A DNA stretch of 55,298 nt from the NCBI GenBank assembly GCA_964529035.1, contig CAZGUG010000005.1, positions 1 through 55,298 of the forward strand. The letters run 5' to 3'. Source of the stretch: CAZGUG01 sp964529035. Lineage in GTDB: Bacteria > Bacillota > Clostridia > Ch29. The position numbers and the translations under genes were made by a program. This document shows positions 1-8,682 of the stretch, in pieces. The first letter of the stretch is position 1, and the number at the start of each line of letters is the position of its first letter. The notes below the pieces were generated by a model. It worked only from the letters and a program-made list of their open reading frames with translations, did not search any database and had not been told where the DNA came from.

Positions 1-1152
1 AAGGCTTCCGGAGAAGAGTGGCTGCTGGAGGTGGAAAAGGAATTCCATGAGGACCTGGGGTTAGTGTTTGAAGAAGGCCTGATGGACAGGGGAAAAAGAT
101 GCGTAAACAAATGCGTATTCTGCTTTATCGACCAGCTGCCGGCAGGGCTTAGGGAAAGCCTTTATTTCAAGGATGACGATTCAAGGCTTTCATTTCTGCA
201 GGGAAACTTTATATCCCTTACAAACCTGGAAAGGGAAGACATAGACAGGATAATCAAATACAGGATAAGCCCCTTGAATATTTCGGTACACACTACCGAC
301 CCGGGTCTTAGGGTTAAAATGCTGGGTAATCCCGGGGCCGGCAGAGCCCTGGGGTTAATGCCGGAATTTTTAAGGCACGGTATCAGGCTTAACTGCCAGA
401 TTGTGCTCTGCCCGGGACTGAACGACCGGCACCGCCTGGAAAAGTCTCTAAGGGACCTGGGCAGCATGGGACGGGGTATAAACAGTATTGGAGTTGTACC
501 CGTAGGCATAACAAAATACAGGAAGGGGCTTTTTCCGCTTAAGCCCTTTGACGGGGATGATGCACGGGAAGCTGTAAAAACCGTTGAAAGATGGCAAAAA
601 CATTTTTTAGCCCGCTCCGGAAGCAGGATTGTGTATGCCGCCGACGAATTATATCTGAAGGCGGGGCTGCCCATTCCGCCGTATGAAGGATATGAAGATT
701 TTCCGCAGCTGGAAAACGGAATAGGAATGATGGCCCTTTTTAGAGAACAGTTTGAAAAAGAGTTCGAAAAAACGGGATGGGATAGGCGGAAAACCCGCAG
801 GGTTTCGGTGGCTACAGGGCATGCTGCAAGCGGTTTTATAAAGGGTCTTGCAGGTTTACTGGAAAGGGCGGCAGCCGGCCTTAAGATAAACGTGTACCCG
901 ATAACCAACGAGTTTTTTGGACAGACTATTGATGTGTCGGGGCTTGTTACAGGCCGGGACCTGATAAACCGATTGAACGGGGAAAGCCTGGGAGACTTTC
1001 TTATGATTCCGGGAAACATGCTGAAATCCGGTGAAGAGGTTTTTCTGGATGACATAACGGTAGACCAGGTGAGGCAAAGGCTGGGCGTTGAAGTGAAGAT
1101 ATGTGACGTGGACGGCGGAAAGTTTCTTGATGGCATAGTCCGGGGGGAATAA
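1..1152 (+). CDS. DUF512 family radical-SAM-like protein (5' end outside window)
   Basis: The frame is open from base 1, so the gene starts upstream of the window; the GTG at 31 is internal. Visible residues C34, C38 and C41 form a Cx3CxxC cluster motif (CVNKCVFC), as in the radical-SAM-like part of DUF512 proteins; the family normally also has an N-terminal PDZ-like domain, which would lie outside the window. The C-terminal half (about residues 210-380) is the DUF512 domain proper. The biochemical role of the family is not established. It ends 2 nt before the der start, so the two genes are probably co-transcribed, an arrangement common in Clostridia. Family assignment is confident; function is not. 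Confidence 0.85.
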   Translation, partial: KASGEEWLLEVEKEFHEDLGLVFEEGLMDRGKRCVNKCVFCFIDQLPAGLRESLYFKDDDSRLSFLQGNFISLTNLEREDIDRIIKYRISPLNISVHTTDPGLRVKMLGNPGAGRALGLMPEFLRHGIRLNCQIVLCPGLNDRHRLEKSLRDLGSMGRGINSIGVVPVGITKYRKGLFPLKPFDGDDAREAVKTVERWQKHFLARSGSRIVYAADELYLKAGLPIPPYEGYEDFPQLENGIGMMALFREQFEKEFEKTGWDRRKTRRVSVATGHAASGFIKGLAGLLERAAAGLKINVYPITNEFFGQTIDVSGLVTGRDLINRLNGESLGDFLMIPGNMLKSGEEVFLDDITVDQVRQRLGVEVKICDVDGGKFLDGIVRGE

Positions 1153-1154
1153 CC

Positions 1155-2297
1155 ATGGCAAAACCGATAGTTGCAGTAGTGGGCAGGCCGAACGTGGGGA
1201 AGTCCACCTTCTTTAACAAAATAGCCGGCAAAAGGATATCAATAGTGGAGGATACCCCCGGTGTTACAAGGGACAGGGTTTATGCGGATGCGGAATGGCT
1301 GGGGCATGAATTTGTTCTTATAGATACCGGCGGGATTGAGTTTGCCCCCGATGACGTGATTCTGGAACAGATGAGGATACAGTCGCAAATCGCGATAGAT
1401 ACGGCTGATGTTATACTTTTCATGGTGGATGTCCGNNNNNNNNNNNNNNNNNNNNNNNNNNNNNNNNNNNNNNNNNNNNNNNNNNNNNNNNNNNNNNNNN
1501 NNNNNNNNNNNNNNNNNNNNNNNNNNNNNNNNNNNTCGTCACTTGTAAACAGGCTGCTGGGTGAAGAAAGGGTTATTGTCAGCGACAGGCCCGGTACCAC
1601 AAGGGATGCCATAGACACGCCCTTTACGGTGGGTGACAGGGAATACGTGCTTATTGACACCGCGGGCATAAGGAGAAAAAGTCGAATCAGTCACAACATA
1701 GAAAGATACAGTGTAATAAGGGCGCTTACCGCTGTAACAAGGAGCGATGTAAGCATCCTGGTAATCGATGCCTGCGAGGGTCCTACCGAGCAGGATACAA
1801 AGATAGCCGGACACATACACGATGAGGGCAAAGGCTGTATAGTGCTGGTTAACAAATGGGACCTGGTGGATAAGGACAACAGGACATTGGAAGAATACCG
1901 GAGAAACATAAGAAAAAGACTTGCCTTTATCGATTATGCACCGGTTATGTTCGTATCGGCAAAGACAGGCCGGAGAGTTGACAGAATACTGGATATGGTG
2001 TACAGGGTATCCGGCCAGGCGGCTTTGAGAGTGTCCACGGGAGTGCTGAACGATGTAATCGGCGAGGCCACGCTTATGAACCAGCCGCCTTCCGACAAGG
2101 GAAAAAGGCTCAAAATATACTATGCGACACAGTTTGCAGTGAAGCCTCCCACTTTTATATTGTTTGTCAACGATAAAAAGCTGATGCATTTTTCATATCT
2201 CAGGTATATGGAGAACCAGCTGAGGGATGCCTTCGGGTTTGAGGGGACACCCATCAGGATAATAGTCAGGGAAAGGGAAAGAAAAGGAGGGGTCTAG
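1155..2297 (+). CDS. der: ribosome-assembly GTPase Der (EngA), interrupted by a sequence gap
   Basis: Double-GTPase needed for 50S ribosome assembly. The first G domain is seen up to its G3 region: GRPNVGKST near residues 10-18, DTPGVTRD, then DTGG. The second G domain resumes at its P-loop end (SSLVNRLLG) with DRPGTTRDAID, DTAG and NKWD, followed by the KH-like C-terminal domain ending EGTPIRI. A run of 100 N removes the G4/G5 motifs of domain 1, the linker and most of the second P-loop. Family members are about 435-440 residues but the frame here gives 380 with the Ns, so about 60 more residues are absent than the N count implies. The frame is kept across the gap; I see no reason to call it a pseudogene. 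Confidence 0.95.
   Translation: MAKPIVAVVGRPNVGKSTFFNKIAGKRISIVEDTPGVTRDRVYADAEWLGHEFVLIDTGGIEFAPDDVILEQMRIQSQIAIDTADVILFMVDVXXXXXXXXXXXXXXXXXXXXXXXXXXXXXXXXXXSSLVNRLLGEERVIVSDRPGTTRDAIDTPFTVGDREYVLIDTAGIRRKSRISHNIERYSVIRALTAVTRSDVSILVIDACEGPTEQDTKIAGHIHDEGKGCIVLVNKWDLVDKDNRTLEEYRRNIRKRLAFIDYAPVMFVSAKTGRRVDRILDMVYRVSGQAALRVSTGVLNDVIGEATLMNQPPSDKGKRLKIYYATQFAVKPPTFILFVNDKKLMHFSYLRYMENQLRDAFGFEGTPIRIIVRERERKGGV
1436..1535. other. assembly gap of exactly 100 N inside der
   Basis: A run of exactly 100 unknown bases, the usual placeholder for a scaffold join of unknown length. Comparison with the known layout of Der suggests about 285-290 nt are really missing, and since the flanking frames agree the true length should be 1 modulo 3. 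Confidence 0.98.
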
Positions 2298-2300
2298 CCT

Positions 2301-2909
2301 ATGGGTATGTTTGTTTCTGTCTTGACCGGATACCTTCTGGGCAACATAAACGGAGCATACATAGTGGGAAGGCTGGTGGGCGGTATAGACATAAGGGAAC
2401 ACGGAAGCAAAAATGCCGGCGCAACCAATGTCAACAGGGTGCTTGGCAGCAAGCCCGCCGCACTGGCCCTTGCAGTAGACCTTTTAAAGGGAGTGGCCGC
2501 GGCGATAATAGGCAGGTATCTCGTTGACGGGGATATGGGAGCCATCTTTGCGGGAGTATCTGTGGTCTGCGGGCACAACTGGCCCTGTTTACTTAAGTTC
2601 AAAGGCGGCAAGGGAATAGCAACTTCGCTGGGTGTGCTGTTTGGCCTTGACCTTCGGGTTGCACTGATACTTCTTGCAGCCGGTATATTAATAATAATGA
2701 TTACCAGGTATGTATCCATGGCATCGGTAATATGTGCGGTTCTTTACCCGTTTTTGACGGTTCTTTTTAAGCTGTCATACGAACTTAAGGTTTTTTCGGT
2801 AGTAATAAGCGTTTTTGCGCTGATAAGGCACAGGGAAAATATAAAAAGACTGGTTACAGGAAGGGAATCAAAGGTTAGTATAAAGTTAACACCAAAAAAG
2901 GGGGACTGA
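2301..2909 (+). CDS. plsY: glycerol-3-phosphate acyltransferase PlsY
   Basis: Polytopic membrane enzyme that transfers the acyl group of acyl-phosphate to sn-glycerol 3-phosphate, the first step of phospholipid synthesis in gram-positives. The 202-residue length is normal. The conserved cytoplasmic loops are visible: GSKNAGATN near residues 34-42 and GGKGIATSLG near 105-114, between hydrophobic segments. GGAGGGG lies ahead of the ATG, and the gene starts 3 nt after der. The product made by the next gene, GpsA, is its substrate, so gpsA and plsY form a lipid-backbone pair. Confidence 0.95.
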   Translation: MGMFVSVLTGYLLGNINGAYIVGRLVGGIDIREHGSKNAGATNVNRVLGSKPAALALAVDLLKGVAAAIIGRYLVDGDMGAIFAGVSVVCGHNWPCLLKFKGGKGIATSLGVLFGLDLRVALILLAAGILIIMITRYVSMASVICAVLYPFLTVLFKLSYELKVFSVVISVFALIRHRENIKRLVTGRESKVSIKLTPKKGD

Positions 2910-2913
2910 CGAA

Positions 2914-3930
2914 ATGAGTGCAAAGATAGCCGTGGTGGGAGCGGGCAGCTGGGGTACGGCCCTGGCGACGGTACTTGACAGGAAAGGGTTAAAGCTAAAT
3001 CTGTGGATACGCGAAGATGAACTGCTGGAAACAGTTGAGGATACCCGGGAAAATACGATGTATCTGCCGGGCGTTAAGCTTGGCGGCAACATTAGACCTA
3101 CGGGAGACATGGAGGAATGCATATTCGGCTGCGAAGTTATTATATTCTCTGTACCTTCCCATGTTCTAAGAAACGTTGCCGGCTCGATAGCCCCTTCCAT
3201 TAAGCGGTCCCAGAGAATTGTAAACGTGGCCAAGGGACTGGATACCGGAACACTTAAAAGGCTGTCCCAGATTTTACAGGAAACTCTGCCCGAGAACCCG
3301 GTGGCGGTTATGTCCGGACCCAGTCACGCGGAGGAGGTGGGAAAGGGTATTCCCACCACCGTGGTTGCAGCCAGCCCCGACAGGAAAATGGCAGAGTACG
3401 TACAGGATTTGTTTATGGCCCCCACCTTCAGAGTCTATACAAATCCCGACATAATAGGGGTGGAGACGGGAGGTGCCCTGAAGAACGTAATAGCCCTTGG
3501 AGCGGGTATTTCGGACGGACTGGGATACGGTGACAATACAAAGGCGGCCCTTATGACCAGGGGGATAGTCGAAATTGCAAGGCTGGGGGTAAAGATGGGT
3601 GCAAAATCAACCACCTTTGCCGGCCTTTCGGGGATAGGGGATTTGATAGTTACCTGCACCAGTATGCACAGCAGGAACAGGAGGGCCGGAATACAGATAG
3701 GTCAGGGTAAAAACCTGGAGGAAGTGTTGGGCGGTACCCATATGGTGGTTGAAGGCGTGAAGGCCACCCAGGCGGCCTATGAATTATCGGTACTTCACGG
3801 AATAGAAATGCCGATAACCAGGGAACTATATAATGTTCTCTTTGAGGGGGCGGATGTCAGAAAGTCGGTGGAAAACCTGATGTTGAGAAGCAAGACCCAT
3901 GAAACGGAAGAGATTGTGGAAGGATGGTAG
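2914..3930 (+). CDS. gpsA: NAD(P)-dependent glycerol-3-phosphate dehydrogenase GpsA
   Basis: Cytosolic reduction of dihydroxyacetone phosphate to sn-glycerol 3-phosphate for phospholipids. The N-terminal Rossmann fold carries GAGSWGTALA (residues 8-17). GPSHAEEV and the catalytic-lysine region KNVIALGAG follow, with the all-alpha C-terminal domain after that. 338 residues is standard. It starts 4 nt after plsY and is closed by a strong terminator, so it is the last gene of the DUF512-der-plsY-gpsA unit. Confidence 0.97.
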   Translation: MSAKIAVVGAGSWGTALATVLDRKGLKLNLWIREDELLETVEDTRENTMYLPGVKLGGNIRPTGDMEECIFGCEVIIFSVPSHVLRNVAGSIAPSIKRSQRIVNVAKGLDTGTLKRLSQILQETLPENPVAVMSGPSHAEEVGKGIPTTVVAASPDRKMAEYVQDLFMAPTFRVYTNPDIIGVETGGALKNVIALGAGISDGLGYGDNTKAALMTRGIVEIARLGVKMGAKSTTFAGLSGIGDLIVTCTSMHSRNRRAGIQIGQGKNLEEVLGGTHMVVEGVKATQAAYELSVLHGIEMPITRELYNVLFEGADVRKSVENLMLRSKTHETEEIVEGW

Positions 3931-3932
3931 GA

Positions 3933-3965
3933 AAGCTCCGGGAAATTCCCGGAGCTTAATTTTTA
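3933..3965 (+). terminator. rho-independent terminator after gpsA
   Basis: Perfect 12-bp inverted repeat AAGCTCCGGGAA/TTCCCGGAGCTT around a single A, followed by TAATTTTTA. It separates gpsA from spoIVA. Confidence 0.85.
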
Positions 3966-3966
3966 G

Positions 3967-3994
3967 TAATAATAGTTACTTTTACTCATATATA
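3967..3994 (+). promoter_or_regulatory. possible sigma-E promoter of spoIVA
   Basis: TAATAAT, a 13-nt spacer and CATATATA resemble the sigma-E -35/-10 pattern (xxATATT and CATACAAT). spoIVA is a mother-cell sigma-E gene in Bacillus, so such a promoter is expected here. The spacer is a nucleotide short and the tract is AT-rich, so this is only suggestive. Confidence 0.3.
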
Positions 3995-4041
3995 TATAAT
4001 GTTAATGCATGTTCAATTTAGTAAAAGGAGGGATAAAGGAG

Positions 4042-5520
4042 ATGGGGGAATTTAACATATATAAAGACATAGCAGAGCGTACCCAGGGGGATATTTACAT
4101 TGGAATAGTGGGACCTGTGAGGACGGGAAAATCAACCTTTATTAAAAGATTTATGGATTTACTTGTACTGCCTAATATAGATAATCCGTATATAAAGGAA
4201 AGAGCCAGGGATGAACTGCCGCAGAGCGGCGCGGGACGTACAATTTCCACCACCGAGCCGAAGTTTGTACCCAACGAGGCGGTTGAAATTGTACTTAAGG
4301 ATAATGCCAGCTTCAGGGTAAGGTTGGTGGACTGTGTGGGTTATATGGTAAAGGGGGCCATGGGTCATCTTGAAAACGAGATGCCGAGGATGGTGTCCAC
4401 ACCATGGTTTGAAAACAAAATCCCCTTCGAGGAAGCGGCGGAGCTTGGTACCAGGAAGGTTATAACAGACCATTCTACCATAGGGCTTTTGGTTACGACC
4501 GACGGTTCGATAACCGAAATACCCAGGCAGAACTATATTCAGGCCGAAGAAAGGGTGGTAAGGGAACTCAAGGGCCTTGACAAACCATTTGTGATAATTT
4601 TAAACAGTACCCGGCCCAGGGCACAGGAGACCATAAACATGGCAGAAGCCCTGGAAGCCAAGTATGAAGTACCGGTGTGTGTAGTGGACTGTATGAACAT
4701 GTCAATGGACGATGTGCATTTTATCCTGGAAAGGATATTGTTCGAATTCCCGGTTACCGAGATACATATCAATCTTCCACGCTGGATCGACGGTCTTGAT
4801 CTGGAGCACTGGCTGAGAAAGGATATAATAGGTGCGGTAAGAGAATGTACCGCAGAAGCGAATAGTATAAGGGATACCGAGTACATTCCCGGTGCCTTTG
4901 AAGAGTATGAATTTGTGGAAATGGCGGAGATGGTAAATATTGACCTTGGTGAGGGCGTTGCCCGGCTGAATATCAGGACCGAAAGCAGTCTTTTTTACAA
5001 AGTCATAGGGGAAATATCCGGGTATTCCCTGGATGGGGAACACCAGCTTCTCGGTCTTGTGGAACAGCTGTCCGGGGCCAAAAAACAATATGACAGGGTG
5101 GCTTCCGCGCTAACAGAGGTTTGGGACACCGGTTACGGAGTGGTATCGCCCAGGCTGGACGAGCTGATTTTAGAGGAACCGGAAATATTCAAACAGGGAA
5201 GCCGGTTCGGGGTTAAGCTGAAGGCCAGTGCTCCTTCCATTCATATGATAAGGGCGGATATTCAGACCGAAGTATCGCCCTTGGTAGGTACCGAAAAACA
5301 GAGCGAAGAGCTTTTGAACTATCTTATCTCGGAATTTGAGAACAATCCGTCCAAACTATGGGAGTCCAATATTTTCGGGAAGTCACTGTATGACCTGGTA
5401 AGGGAGCAGCTTCAGAACAAACTGCTTAAAATGCCGGAAGACGCACAGACCAAGCTGCAGATTACACTTCAGAGGATAGTGAACGAAGGAAACGGAGGGT
5501 TAATCTGTATTATTCTATAG
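4042..5520 (+). CDS. spoIVA: stage IV sporulation protein A, spore-coat morphogenetic ATPase
   Basis: Mother-cell ATPase that polymerises on the outer forespore membrane and forms the coat basement layer; it is anchored by SpoVM, whose gene is also in this window (35414). From the chosen ATG the product is 492 residues, the length of the Bacillus protein. The Walker A motif GPVRTGKST is at residues 24-32. The frame is open upstream to an ATG at 4009, but AAAGGAGG at 4024-4031 is well placed only for the ATG at 4042, and the N-terminus then matches the family (short lead, then YKDIAERT). Confidence 0.97.
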   Translation: MGEFNIYKDIAERTQGDIYIGIVGPVRTGKSTFIKRFMDLLVLPNIDNPYIKERARDELPQSGAGRTISTTEPKFVPNEAVEIVLKDNASFRVRLVDCVGYMVKGAMGHLENEMPRMVSTPWFENKIPFEEAAELGTRKVITDHSTIGLLVTTDGSITEIPRQNYIQAEERVVRELKGLDKPFVIILNSTRPRAQETINMAEALEAKYEVPVCVVDCMNMSMDDVHFILERILFEFPVTEIHINLPRWIDGLDLEHWLRKDIIGAVRECTAEANSIRDTEYIPGAFEEYEFVEMAEMVNIDLGEGVARLNIRTESSLFYKVIGEISGYSLDGEHQLLGLVEQLSGAKKQYDRVASALTEVWDTGYGVVSPRLDELILEEPEIFKQGSRFGVKLKASAPSIHMIRADIQTEVSPLVGTEKQSEELLNYLISEFENNPSKLWESNIFGKSLYDLVREQLQNKLLKMPEDAQTKLQITLQRIVNEGNGGLICIIL

Positions 5521-5525
5521 TGTTT

Positions 5526-5550
5526 CAGGACCTTAAAAGGGTCCTGTTTC
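5526..5550 (+). terminator. terminator after spoIVA
   Basis: CAGGACC/GGTCCTG hairpin with a 7-nt loop directly after the spoIVA stop, followed by TTTCG. The U tract is short, so efficiency is uncertain. Confidence 0.55.
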
Positions 5551-5560
5551 GTTAAGGACA

Positions 5561-5593
5561 TATATAAAAGGGTTCCCCTGCCGGAGAACCCTT
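5561..5593 (-). terminator. terminator of the minus-strand panB operon
   Basis: Inverted repeat AAGGGTTC/GAACCCTT; read on the minus strand it is followed by a T-rich tract (TTTTATATA). It ends the panB and unknown-gene transcript and lies back to back with the spoIVA terminator. Confidence 0.7.
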
Positions 5594-5602
5594 ACGTCAG
5601 TT

Positions 5603-6865
5603 TTACCTGCGGTGGAGCCTTGGTGCACCAATAAATGCAAGCCCTGCCAGGGTAAGGGCCTTTGCCGTTTTGTTTACTGCGTTGTGTTTTTCAAGGTAGT
5701 TATTCAATAGTTTATCCATTTCACCGGAGGCTTCAATTTCCTGTTTCGGCCTGAAGTAGTCCAGTATGTCTGAAGGGTGTTCCAGCGTGACCTCTACTTC
5801 CGGGTCACCTCCTTCATGCTTTGCAGAGATGTTTGGCACGTCACGGGCGATTTCAACAAGTTCGTCCCTCCTGTTATAGGGCTGGCGTACAATACTCTTA
5901 TAGGTTTCGGTTATATGGTGTTCAATTCTGACGTTGCTTTCCAGATTGAATCTGCCCCTTATTTGGGAACTTAATTCTAAGGTCCTGTTGTTGACCGAAT
6001 TGCTGAGATTGAACCCGGAAAGGGGTGTAGATCCGTCCTCCCTTGCGAACATGCGTCCCATGAGCAGGGTCCACAGTACCGAATAGGGATTGTCATTGCC
6101 CATAAAGACCGAAATCTTGAACCTTACGTCAATACCGAGTTTGTAGAGTATGTATCCGAGCAGTACCGTTCCGGGATTCGTGTTCAACACTTCATTAATT
6201 CCGTAGTTGGTATAGTAGTACAGGTATTCGTCCACCCATGCAAGGGGATAATCGTTGGGCTGTCCGATACCGCCGAAATAGCCTGTAATGGTTTCGGGGC
6301 CGTTGAGATGTATGTTTGACCCGTCGGTTCCTTTGGTATCCAGGGTTTCCACGTAACTTGCACCTATAATCTGCATTGCGGCCGCCATAGCAAGGGTATC
6401 TCCGCTGTCGTTCTCCTGCTCCTTCATGCAGCGGACACGGATATACCTTCCCGGCATTATCTCTTTTTTGTCTATTGCCTGCTTTGCCTCTTCAATGAAC
6501 CAGGGGAAAAACTGCAGAGCACTTATCTCCAGGGTAACGGCTTTGCCTTCGTCAAAGGATACGGTGCCGGATTTTTCTCCGAGTATTTGTTTTCTATACT
6601 CGGAAACAGTTGTAAAGGCGCCCTTGTCCCTTGCAGATACCAGCCATTCCAGGTCCCTTACATAGGGTGAGTCCTGGTTGCGAAGTCGGCTTATAATATT
6701 GGGCAACTGCCTTGCTTCCTTTGCCTTGGCGTTTATCTCTGCGGGTGTTCCGTACTTTTCCACTACCCTGAGAACGCTGCGTATGAGTTCGTTTGAAGGA
6801 TCTGTAAAAAAACTGTTGATGTCATCCATTACACCGGGATTGATTGATAGACAGTCTTTATACAT
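5603..6865 (-). CDS. conserved-looking 420-residue protein of unknown function, downstream of panB
   Basis: I do not recognise this protein. It is soluble over most of its length: residues 1-100 are charged and helical, and the central part (about 100-320) has alternating hydrophobic stretches and Gly/Asn-rich turns (HLNGPETITGYFGG, NLSNSVNNRT) like an alpha/beta barrel enzyme. The C-terminus has one short hydrophobic stretch (ALTLAGLAFIGAPRL) and a basic end. It has no cysteine-rich motif, P-loop or signal peptide. AAGGAGG lies ahead of the ATG. It starts 41 nt after the panB stop with no terminator between, so it is the second gene of a two-gene unit. It may act on a keto acid or pantothenate-related compound, but that is inferred from its neighbour alone. 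Confidence 0.75.
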   Translation of the reverse strand: MYKDCLSINPGVMDDINSFFTDPSNELIRSVLRVVEKYGTPAEINAKAKEARQLPNIISRLRNQDSPYVRDLEWLVSARDKGAFTTVSEYRKQILGEKSGTVSFDEGKAVTLEISALQFFPWFIEEAKQAIDKKEIMPGRYIRVRCMKEQENDSGDTLAMAAAMQIIGASYVETLDTKGTDGSNIHLNGPETITGYFGGIGQPNDYPLAWVDEYLYYYTNYGINEVLNTNPGTVLLGYILYKLGIDVRFKISVFMGNDNPYSVLWTLLMGRMFAREDGSTPLSGFNLSNSVNNRTLELSSQIRGRFNLESNVRIEHHITETYKSIVRQPYNRRDELVEIARDVPNISAKHEGGDPEVEVTLEHPSDILDYFRPKQEIEASGEMDKLLNNYLEKHNAVNKTAKALTLAGLAFIGAPRLHRR

Positions 6866-6906
6866 GCTAAATCCTCCTTAATTTTATTATTTTAATTGGT
6901 TTACAC

Positions 6907-7755
6907 CTATTCAAACTCTCTGAACAGCCGCTCAAAATCTTCAATGCTGTCCTTTATGTGGTACACATGGTCGTCGGTGGGGAAGCGGCCGCTTCTAACG
7001 TCTTGTATGTATTCTCTGAACGCATTGGTTTCAATTTCCGCCACATTGGTATACTTCTTTACAAACTTGGGCGTGAAGGCCTCAAACAGCCCCAGCATGT
7101 CGCCGCATATCAGCAACTGTCCGTCACAGGGTCCGGCACCTATCGAGTAAACGGGGATGTCAAGTTTATTCTGTATAAACGCAGTAAGTTCCGGCGGTAC
7201 CGCCTCCAGCAGTATGGAATAGGCCCCCGCCTCCTGGACCGCCAGAGCATCCTTTATAAGCTCCCTTGCGCTTTTCACATCCCTGCCCTGGGCCTTAAAC
7301 CCTCCCAGCTGTCCGGAACTCTGGGGCGTAAGTCCTATATGCCCCATAACAACCATTCCCGCATCTGTTATGGCCCTGATGCGGCTGGCCACCCTCCTGC
7401 CGCCCTCAAGTTTTACACAGTCCATGTCGGCCTCTTTGAGAAAACGGCCTGCATTTTCCACCGCCTGCTCGTCGGATTTCTGGTAGGACATAAAGGGCAT
7501 ATCGCCTATAATCCAGGTGTTTGGCGCACCCCTTCTGACCGCCTGGCAGTGGGAGATGCAGTCCTCCATTGTTACAGGTATGGTGCTGTCGTAGCCAAGA
7601 ACCACCATGCCCAGGGAATCCCCCACCAGAATCATGTCCATACCGGCCTGCTCGGCAAAGGATGCCATCGGAAAGTCATAGGCCGTTATCCATGCCACCT
7701 GCTCGTTATTCTTTTTCATCTTAATGAAGTCAAGGATAGTTTTCTTTTTTGCCAT
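6907..7755 (-). CDS. panB: 3-methyl-2-oxobutanoate hydroxymethyltransferase PanB
   Basis: Transfers a hydroxymethyl group from methylene-tetrahydrofolate to 2-oxoisovalerate, giving ketopantoate for coenzyme A. The TIM-barrel family motifs are present: VGDSLGMVVLGYDSTIPVT, the VKLEGG segment, GHIGLTPQS, LEAVP and IGAGPCDGQ. There are two adjacent ATGs; the second (7755) is 6 nt from AAGGAGG and the first only 3, so I take the second. No panC, panD or panE lies nearby; the only partner is the unknown gene downstream. coaBC and coaD are elsewhere in the window. A PanB paralogue with a different substrate cannot be excluded. Confidence 0.92.
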   Translation of the reverse strand: MAKKKTILDFIKMKKNNEQVAWITAYDFPMASFAEQAGMDMILVGDSLGMVVLGYDSTIPVTMEDCISHCQAVRRGAPNTWIIGDMPFMSYQKSDEQAVENAGRFLKEADMDCVKLEGGRRVASRIRAITDAGMVVMGHIGLTPQSSGQLGGFKAQGRDVKSARELIKDALAVQEAGAYSILLEAVPPELTAFIQNKLDIPVYSIGAGPCDGQLLICGDMLGLFEAFTPKFVKKYTNVAEIETNAFREYIQDVRSGRFPTDDHVYHIKDSIEDFERLFREFE

Positions 7756-7966
7756 CATGATCCTCCTTTAATTTTAATAGAAATTTCATGTTGTCGGGAT
7801 TATGCTGTAATATAATATTCGATACAAATGCCTTTATTCCTACTCAAATTTGGTAATATTTCTTAAACATTTCGAATTAAATTGGGTGTGTTGCAGCCGG
7901 CGAAACATAAAAAACCAGTTGAATTGGCGGAAGAAATGTGTTATATTTATATACGCCGCAGAACGA

Positions 7967-8043
<77 letters not shown>

Positions 8044-8044
8044 G

Positions 8045-8082
8045 AAAAATCCGCTTATCCCGGAGGGATAGGCGGATTTTTG
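8045..8082 (+). terminator. terminator after tRNA-Pro
   Basis: AAAATCCGC-TATCCC / GGATA-GGCGGATTTTT hairpin starting 2 nt after the CCA end, with one bulge and a five-T tail. Confidence 0.85.
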
Positions 8083-8240
8083 TGTATTGCTTTGTATTTT
8101 ACAGTTTTGTTGTATAATATGAAGCCATAAATTGAAAAATGTCAAAAAAAATGCCTTTTATTACCTATAAAATAGGAGGAATTTTGCAAATAATAGCCAA
8201 TTAATATAGTTACCTACTATTTGTATAGGGGGGATGATAT

Positions 8241-8498
8241 TTGGGGGATAACACACAAAAAGAAGAACAGTCCAGGATGAAGACTGAGAAGGTGTTAATG
8301 GGTATAAATGAAAAGATTCAAAAAAATCCGCTGCTTAAGGAGGTTTATGGGAGGAAGCGGGAGGATTACAGCGATTTGATTGAAAAATATGGGGGAGAAA
8401 AGGTCTTAATGGCGGTGGAACTGGTAGAGAGCTACAGGCTGCTTATGGAGATTAAAAAAGCTGCCGACGGTAAAACACTTGTTAGCGATGACCTTTGA
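8241..8498 (+). CDS. small hypothetical protein, 85 residues
   Basis: Not recognised. A TTG start with a run of seven Gs 7-13 nt upstream opens an 85-codon frame; an ATG at 8277 is an alternative. The product is charged, mostly helical (lysine/glutamate rich) and has no membrane segment or cysteine. The codon bias (AGG, GAA, AAA) agrees with its neighbours, and the frame is followed by a strong terminator, which supports a real single-gene transcript. Confidence 0.55.
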   Translation: MGDNTQKEEQSRMKTEKVLMGINEKIQKNPLLKEVYGRKREDYSDLIEKYGGEKVLMAVELVESYRLLMEIKKAADGKTLVSDDL

Positions 8499-8541
8499 AC
8501 AATTGACAGGCAAACAGCAAATAGAAATTTGGAGATTGCGG

Positions 8542-8590
8542 AAAACTTCCGCGGCAGGGCGTGGATGCCCTGGGCGTGGAAGTTTTTTAT
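8542..8590 (+). terminator. terminator after the small hypothetical gene
   Basis: Outer arms AAAACTTCC/GGAAGTTTT enclose an inner hairpin CAGGGC/GCCCTG, followed by six Ts. Confidence 0.85.
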
Positions 8591-8682
8591 TTTACCGAAC
8601 CAATAAACGGTACAAACAGTAGAAGGAAAACCAAGCCGGGCGAAGAATAGTACAATAATAGTTTTGTATGGAAGGTGACGGC

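Noticed and set aside
162..1136. 324-codon minus-strand frame opposite the DUF512 gene
   Set aside because: Shadow of a recognised gene with a Ser/Pro-rich composition typical of antisense frames.
6958..7815. 285-codon plus-strand frame antisense to panB
   Set aside because: panB on the other strand has clear family motifs and a good ribosome site; this frame has neither.
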